Positions 60,265 to 64,000 of a stretch of DNA of 64,000 bases are shown here, piece after piece. The notes under the pieces were generated by a model. It had not been told where the DNA came from. It was given only the letters and a program-made list of their open reading frames with translations, and searched no databases. The stretch lies in contig NZ_JAKZKV010000001.1 in NCBI RefSeq assembly GCF_022808675.1, positions 682,001 through 746,000 on the forward strand. Reading direction: 5' to 3'. Within the stretch, counting starts at the first letter, position 1. Every line of letters begins with the position of its first letter. This DNA comes from Parabacteroides sp. FAFU027 (GTDB lineage Bacteria > Bacteroidota > Bacteroidia > Bacteroidales > UBA7332). The translations under genes and the position numbers were made by a program.

Positions 60265-61290
60265 ATGATTATGATTGACAAAATTAAATCGTTGCTCGAC
60301 GAAATATCCAACCTCACCGCTGCAAACCTTGACGAGGTAGAAGCGTTGCGTATCAAATACCTCAGTAAAAAGGGCGAAATCACCAGCCTGATGAATGATT
60401 TTCGAAATGTTCCGGCTGAACAAAAACGTGAAGTTGGACAGCTTATCAATCAACTGAAAGATAAGGCGCAGGAAAAAATCAATACGCTCAAAGAAGTATT
60501 GGAAAGCCAAAACCTGGGCAGCGTAGAAGAAGACCTGACCCGCACGGCCTATCCGATTGCATTAGGTACACGCCACCCGCTTTCTATCGTCAAAAACGAA
60601 ATTTGCGATATTTTTGCCCGTCTTGGATTTACCATTGCCGAAGGGCCTGAAATCGAAGATGACTGGCACGTATTTTCTTCACTCAACTTTGCCGAAGACC
60701 ACCCTGCACGTGATATGCAGGACACTTTTTTCATCCAGCGTAGTCCGGACGTGTTGCTTCGCACACACACCTCTTCTGTTCAGACTCGCGTCATGGAGAA
60801 AACCCAACCGCCTATCCGTATCATTTGCCCGGGACGCGTGTATCGCAACGAAGCGATTTCGTACCGTGCACACTGTTTCTTCCACCAGGTAGAAGCGCTG
60901 TATGTGGATAAAAACGTTTCATTTGCTGACCTGAAACAGGCTTTATTATACTTTGCAAAGGAGATGTTCGGAACCGAAACCAAAATTCGTCTCCGCCCGT
61001 CTTACTTCCCGTTTACAGAGCCATCGGCTGAAATGGATATCTCCTGTAACCTTTGCGGAGGAAAAGGCTGTCCATTCTGCAAACATACCGGATGGGTAGA
61101 AATCCTAGGTTGTGGCATGGTGGATCCGAACGTATTGGAAGCTTGCGGTATAGACAGCAAAGAATACACCGGATATGCCCTCGGTATGGGTATCGAACGT
61201 ATCACCAACCTGAAATACCAGGTAAAAGATCTCCGGATGTTCTCCGAAAATGATGTGCGGTTCCTGCGACAATTTGAATCCGCCTACTAA
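60265..61290 (+). CDS. pheS: Phenylalanine-tRNA ligase alpha subunit
   Basis: A 341-residue class II synthetase subunit. The N-terminal coiled coil is followed by the catalytic core: motif 1 region 'HPLSIVKNEICDIFARLGF', motif 2 'VYRNEAISYRAHCFFHQVE' and motif 3 'GYALGMGIERITNLKY'. A Cys cluster, 'CNLCGGKGCPFCKHTGW', sits between motifs, as in several bacterial PheS proteins. It charges tRNA-Phe together with PheT, whose gene is not in this window. Start ATG 60265 is chosen because of the -7 element; ATG 60271 is also possible. Confidence 0.95.
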   Translation: MIMIDKIKSLLDEISNLTAANLDEVEALRIKYLSKKGEITSLMNDFRNVPAEQKREVGQLINQLKDKAQEKINTLKEVLESQNLGSVEEDLTRTAYPIALGTRHPLSIVKNEICDIFARLGFTIAEGPEIEDDWHVFSSLNFAEDHPARDMQDTFFIQRSPDVLLRTHTSSVQTRVMEKTQPPIRIICPGRVYRNEAISYRAHCFFHQVEALYVDKNVSFADLKQALLYFAKEMFGTETKIRLRPSYFPFTEPSAEMDISCNLCGGKGCPFCKHTGWVEILGCGMVDPNVLEACGIDSKEYTGYALGMGIERITNLKYQVKDLRMFSENDVRFLRQFESAY

Positions 61291-61317
61291 GCTGAGGAAA
61301 TCAGAAACAAATAATAT

Positions 61318-61375
61318 AAAGAGTTGTGAGTTAACAGGGTAAATTTTATCTTTGCCGCTCACAACTCTTTTTACG
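61318..61375 (+). terminator. pheS terminator with the lgt promoter in its loop
   Basis: AAAGAGTTGTGAG (61318-61330) and CTCACAACTCTTT (61358-61370) are a perfect 13-bp inverted repeat followed by T's. The 27-base loop holds TAtcTTTG (61347-61354), with TTG at 61324-61326 as a -33 match. The -7 element is thus inside the terminator loop and the lgt transcript would start in or near the right arm. See findings. Confidence 0.65.
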
Positions 61376-61391
61376 TTAAACCAATACCACT

Positions 61392-62219
61392 ATGCTGAAT
61401 TATATTACCTGGACTGTAGATCCGGCCATTGTCAATATCCTGGGCCGTGAAATCCGTTGGTACGGACTGATGTTTGCCATTGGATTCTGGATCGGATACA
61501 AGATTGTAGAGAAAATGTTTAAGCAGGAAAATATCGACCTGAAATGGCTCGACAGCCTGTTTATCTATGTCATCGCCGGAACGGTGATAGGTGCCCGTTT
61601 GGGACATTGTCTCTTTTATGCCTGGGATTACTATTCGGCTAATCCGATCGAAATTTTCAAAATCTGGGAAGGCGGACTGGCCAGCCATGGAGGAGCAATC
61701 GGTATTATCATTGCCATTTGGATCTATTCAAAGAAGGTAACGCACCGGAGTATGCTCTTTACATTTGACCGTCTGGTTGTACCTGTAGCGTTAGTTGGTG
61801 CATTAATTCGTCTCGGCAACCTATTCAATCACGAAATTTATGGCCATGCAACCAATTTGCCCTGGGCATTCCGCTATGTGACCAATCTTCAGGCCTGGAG
61901 ACATGGGGCAGAACCAATTTTCTCCGATCCGTCACATCCGACTCAGATCTATGAAGCTGTGTGCTATATCCTTGTTTTTATCTTGTTGATGAACCTTTAT
62001 TTCAAAAAGAAGGCGTGGCAAAAAGAAGGGCTTATATTCGGCATCTTCCTGAATGGGATATTCCTAACCCGTTTCTTTATAGAATTTATCAAGAACGACC
62101 AGGAAGCATTTGAGGCTAATATGCTATTAAATATGGGCCAATTGTTGAGTCTGCCGTTTATAATTATTGGGTGTTATCTGATTTATAGAGCATTGACCAA
62201 GCCCAAAGCTATTATATAA
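61392..62219 (+). CDS. lgt: Prolipoprotein diacylglyceryl transferase
   Basis: A 275-residue, seven-segment membrane enzyme. 'IRWYGLMFAIGFWIGY' opens it, 'GARLGHCLFY' carries the conserved Arg-His region, 'IWEGGLASHGGAIG' is the signature, and 'ALIRLGNLFNHEIYG' holds the essential Arg and Asn. It transfers diacylglycerol from phosphatidylglycerol to the lipobox Cys, the first step in lipoprotein maturation. Several lipoproteins in this window depend on it. Its promoter is embedded in the pheS terminator. Confidence 0.95.
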   Translation: MLNYITWTVDPAIVNILGREIRWYGLMFAIGFWIGYKIVEKMFKQENIDLKWLDSLFIYVIAGTVIGARLGHCLFYAWDYYSANPIEIFKIWEGGLASHGGAIGIIIAIWIYSKKVTHRSMLFTFDRLVVPVALVGALIRLGNLFNHEIYGHATNLPWAFRYVTNLQAWRHGAEPIFSDPSHPTQIYEAVCYILVFILLMNLYFKKKAWQKEGLIFGIFLNGIFLTRFFIEFIKNDQEAFEANMLLNMGQLLSLPFIIIGCYLIYRALTKPKAII

Positions 62220-62237
62220 ATATCAGCTTAAAAATCG

Positions 62238-62279
62238 ACCAATAAAAAAAGGCATTTTTCAATGCCTTTTTTTATTGGT
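62238..62279. terminator. Bidirectional terminator after lgt
   Basis: A perfect 19-bp stem (62238-62256 with 62261-62279) and a 4-base loop, with seven A on one side and seven T on the other. It serves lgt and the convergent lipoprotein gene. Confidence 0.85.
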
Positions 62280-62297
62280 TATCATTTCCTGAATCAC

Positions 62298-62786
62298 TTA
62301 ATGATTCATGTATTCTTCATACGAGGTTGATCTGTGCCCTGCTAAAACATGAGTAACGCCATATGGAGTAGCATCGTCTTCAAACATTATTTCAAAATAG
62401 ATACTGTCATTGTTTATGACTTTTCCATTAGCGACTTTAATCCCGATGCCATATCCCGGAATTACAGATGTTGACAAACCTGTTTGAAATGTTTTGGAAG
62501 TCATATCCGCTTTTGCCTTGAATTTCATTGTCCAATAATTACCATATTGACTGGCACTTGCAACTCCGGTACCATAATCATCAATCCAAATTGAATCTTT
62601 CCCAAATGAAGAGTTATAGATCTTTATTTCAAACGGAGATCCACTGGCAACTCCATCTACATACTCTTTAAGCATCCAGTCTCCAGACAAAGGATATGCC
62701 CAGCTGTACTCTTTTTTATATTCCTGCTCACAAGAAAGAGCCAATAGCATGAACAATGTCAACAATAGATAATTTATTTTTTTCAT
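62298..62786 (-). CDS. Lipid-binding-like lipoprotein of a SusCD operon
   Basis: A 162-residue lipoprotein (signal 'LFMLLALSCEQ', Cys at residue 19). The mature part has the order 'LSGDWMLKEYVDG', 'YNSSFGKDSIWIDDYG' and 'FKAKADMTSKTF', which fits the 'Lipid_bd' putative-hydrolase family often found as the last gene of SusCD operons. It is 19 bases from the preceding gene, so it is co-transcribed. Ligand unknown. Confidence 0.75.
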   Translation of the reverse strand: MKKINYLLLTLFMLLALSCEQEYKKEYSWAYPLSGDWMLKEYVDGVASGSPFEIKIYNSSFGKDSIWIDDYGTGVASASQYGNYWTMKFKAKADMTSKTFQTGLSTSVIPGYGIGIKVANGKVINNDSIYFEIMFEDDATPYGVTHVLAGHRSTSYEEYMNH

Positions 62787-62805
62787 AAGACTATACTTTT
62801 TATTA

Positions 62806-63453
62806 TTATTGCTTGATGAAAGTACGTAAAGCCGTTCCGTAACCAGAATTTACACATACCCATTTAAACAGATTATTGGTTGCATCATAGACTCCATTTA
62901 TACAGGCAAATTCACCAACCTTAGTATCCTGAGATGGAGCATTCACTACAGTCGCTTTCGTCTGGAACATATAAACATAAATATCACTGACGTTTGTACC
63001 ATCCGAATTTTTGGCTCCTCCCGGATTATTATTGATATAAAGCCCCGGATAATTTGTCTTTGTCACACTCACCAACCCCAAAGCTCCAGCATTTCGCTTG
63101 TAAGTTCCTGAAATATCCATAGCGGCAGCTTCTGCTGTTATTACACCAACATAGCGTCTGGCTGTAGCCGTAAAGCCATCTTTATTTGTCGCAGTATATT
63201 TAATAGTATAAACGCCTGGGGTAGATGTGTTGACAGCGCCATCAATGACCACAGTGCTACTAATATCGGTATCGCCCTCTTTAGCGATTACGCCTGATTC
63301 TGTATAAGAGCCTCCTACAAGAATAGTCAACGCCTCATCGCCCTTCAACTCGACAGTCGGATAAGTAGTCATTGTTGAAACTCCTTCAGAGTCCTTATTG
63401 CAAGAAGCCATAATAGCTCCTAACAAACTTATGATCATAATTATTTTTTTCAT
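62806..63453 (-). CDS. Surface lipoprotein with Ig-like DUF5011 domain (BT_2262-like)
   Basis: A 215-residue lipoprotein (signal 'ISLLGAIMASCNKD', Cys near residue 18). Residues about 35-105 form an Ig-like DUF5011 domain with 'AKEGDTDISSTVVIDGAVNT' and 'TPGVYTIKYTATNKDGFTAT'. The C-terminal part resembles the BT_2262/DUF5012 region of SusCD-linked proteins. It probably sits at the cell surface beside the SusCD complex. Confidence 0.75.
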   Translation of the reverse strand: MKKIIMIISLLGAIMASCNKDSEGVSTMTTYPTVELKGDEALTILVGGSYTESGVIAKEGDTDISSTVVIDGAVNTSTPGVYTIKYTATNKDGFTATARRYVGVITAEAAAMDISGTYKRNAGALGLVSVTKTNYPGLYINNNPGGAKNSDGTNVSDIYVYMFQTKATVVNAPSQDTKVGEFACINGVYDATNNLFKWVCVNSGYGTALRTFIKQ

Positions 63454-63472
63454 ATCTAGTCAGTTTTAGAAG

Positions 63473-64000
63473 TTATAGTCCCCACCAGACTTTCTCTGTA
63501 AGAGGAACTCTATCAGGTGTATTTGCATTAGTCTTTCTCTCTGTTGCCGGAAAGAACAGACGTTTTGGTCTAGCATTGCCGGATAAAACAGAGGTTAATG
63601 ACGTACTAAAAAAGTCAGGGTAACCAGTCCTGTTAAAATCAAAGTAAGCTTCAATGGCTCTCAGGTTTGTTGCTGCAATCCATTTCTGTTCAATAATTGA
63701 CTTTATTCCATTATATGAATATGAAACAGTGTCCTCTGGAAGTCCATATCTACTCAATGATGCTTTAATGCCCTTCAGATAAGTCGCTTGGGCTTCTGCT
63801 GACGTTTTATATCTGGCCTGAGCTTCCGCAATCATAAACAAAACCTCTTCTTTAGTAAATAAATAAACCGGATCTATTTGTCCAATATTAGGTGTGGCGT
63901 AGTTATTAATCGTTCCCAATAAGGTTTTAGACTCACCTGTAGCAACACTGGCATAAATTGAACCCGTCACAGAAGCATTGAAAAATTTTTGAAGTCTTGG
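63473..64000 (-). CDS. SusD/RagB-family lipoprotein, C-terminal part
   Basis: Open from the right edge of the window to a stop at 63473, giving the last 175 residues. 'PRLQKFFNASV' at the edge, 'EEVLFMIAEAQARY', 'IIEQKWIAA' and 'AYFDFNRTGYPDFF' are marks of the SusD_2-type branch. These proteins bind a nutrient at the surface and hand it to a SusC channel. The GTG at 63970 is not a start; the frame continues upstream. The SusC gene should lie beyond the edge. Confidence 0.85.
   Translation of the reverse strand, partial: PRLQKFFNASVTGSIYASVATGESKTLLGTINNYATPNIGQIDPVYLFTKEEVLFMIAEAQARYKTSAEAQATYLKGIKASLSRYGLPEDTVSYSYNGIKSIIEQKWIAATNLRAIEAYFDFNRTGYPDFFSTSLTSVLSGNARPKRLFFPATERKTNANTPDRVPLTEKVWWGL

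Noticed and set aside
1-64000. tRNA, rRNA or other standard RNA genes
   Set aside because: No cloverleaf with the expected conserved arms and no rRNA-like sequence was seen in the intergenic regions; a covariance search would be needed to exclude small RNAs.

Overview
The window is chromosomal DNA of a Bacteroidota bacterium, most likely a member of the Bacteroidales outside the genus Bacteroides. Evidence: promoters of the TTTG / TAnnTTTG type at many gene starts; a SusD-type lipoprotein operon; the HU-SPOR protein; the long signal peptidase; the FatA-type thioesterase behind ilvN; and a type IX secretion C-terminal domain on a GH43 protein. The genus is inference. I saw no rRNA, tRNA or CRISPR array.

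Layout. 1-6 kb: ybaK end, DUF695 gene, nucleoside kinase, rpoN, rbfA and a LolC/E-type permease. 5.9-10 kb: a minus-strand cluster that looks like a lipid head-group pathway (cytidylyltransferase, SDR, CDP-alcohol phosphotransferase, flippase-like protein, acyltransferase). 10-17 kb: DUF1573 protein and a thioester-less alpha-2-macroglobulin. 17-22.6 kb: acetate transporter, unknown lipoproteins, GH20 hexosaminidase, AraC regulator. 22.9-28.4 kb: an efflux operon (TolC, HlyD, two ABC-2 permeases, no ATPase). 28.5-37 kb: two TonB-domain proteins, sbcDC, cold-shock protein and RhlE helicase. 37.7-41.4 kb: ilvC, an AraC regulator and an unknown gene. 41.4-49 kb: an AT-rich, repeat-rich accessory stretch with poorly known plus-strand genes and a GH43 enzyme. 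49-53.4 kb: signal peptidase I, GNAT, YkgJ and EamA proteins. 53.5-58.9 kb: the ilvD-ilvB-ilvN-thioesterase operon. 59-64 kb: HU-SPOR protein, pheS, lgt and the distal end of a SusD-type operon.

The strongest regulatory find is an attenuator before ilvD. A 20-codon leader ORF is half Ile/Val/Leu codons; an 8-base segment over its stop codon can pair with the left arm of an intrinsic terminator; and a near-consensus promoter lies just upstream. The whole branched-chain operon is therefore probably controlled by translation of the leader.

The most unusual structure is in the gaps. Four intergenic tandem arrays have a period of about 41-42 bp or its half (21 bp). One family holds a stem-loop whose two arms change together between units. 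A hairpin-rich element of about 220 bp recurs between accessory genes in a cassette-like layout. An 11-bp phased TATCCCTGT array precedes an unknown gene. Several dispersed palindromes and two kinds of terminal-inverted-repeat element are also present. Calls rest on reading motifs and translations by eye; no database search was possible.
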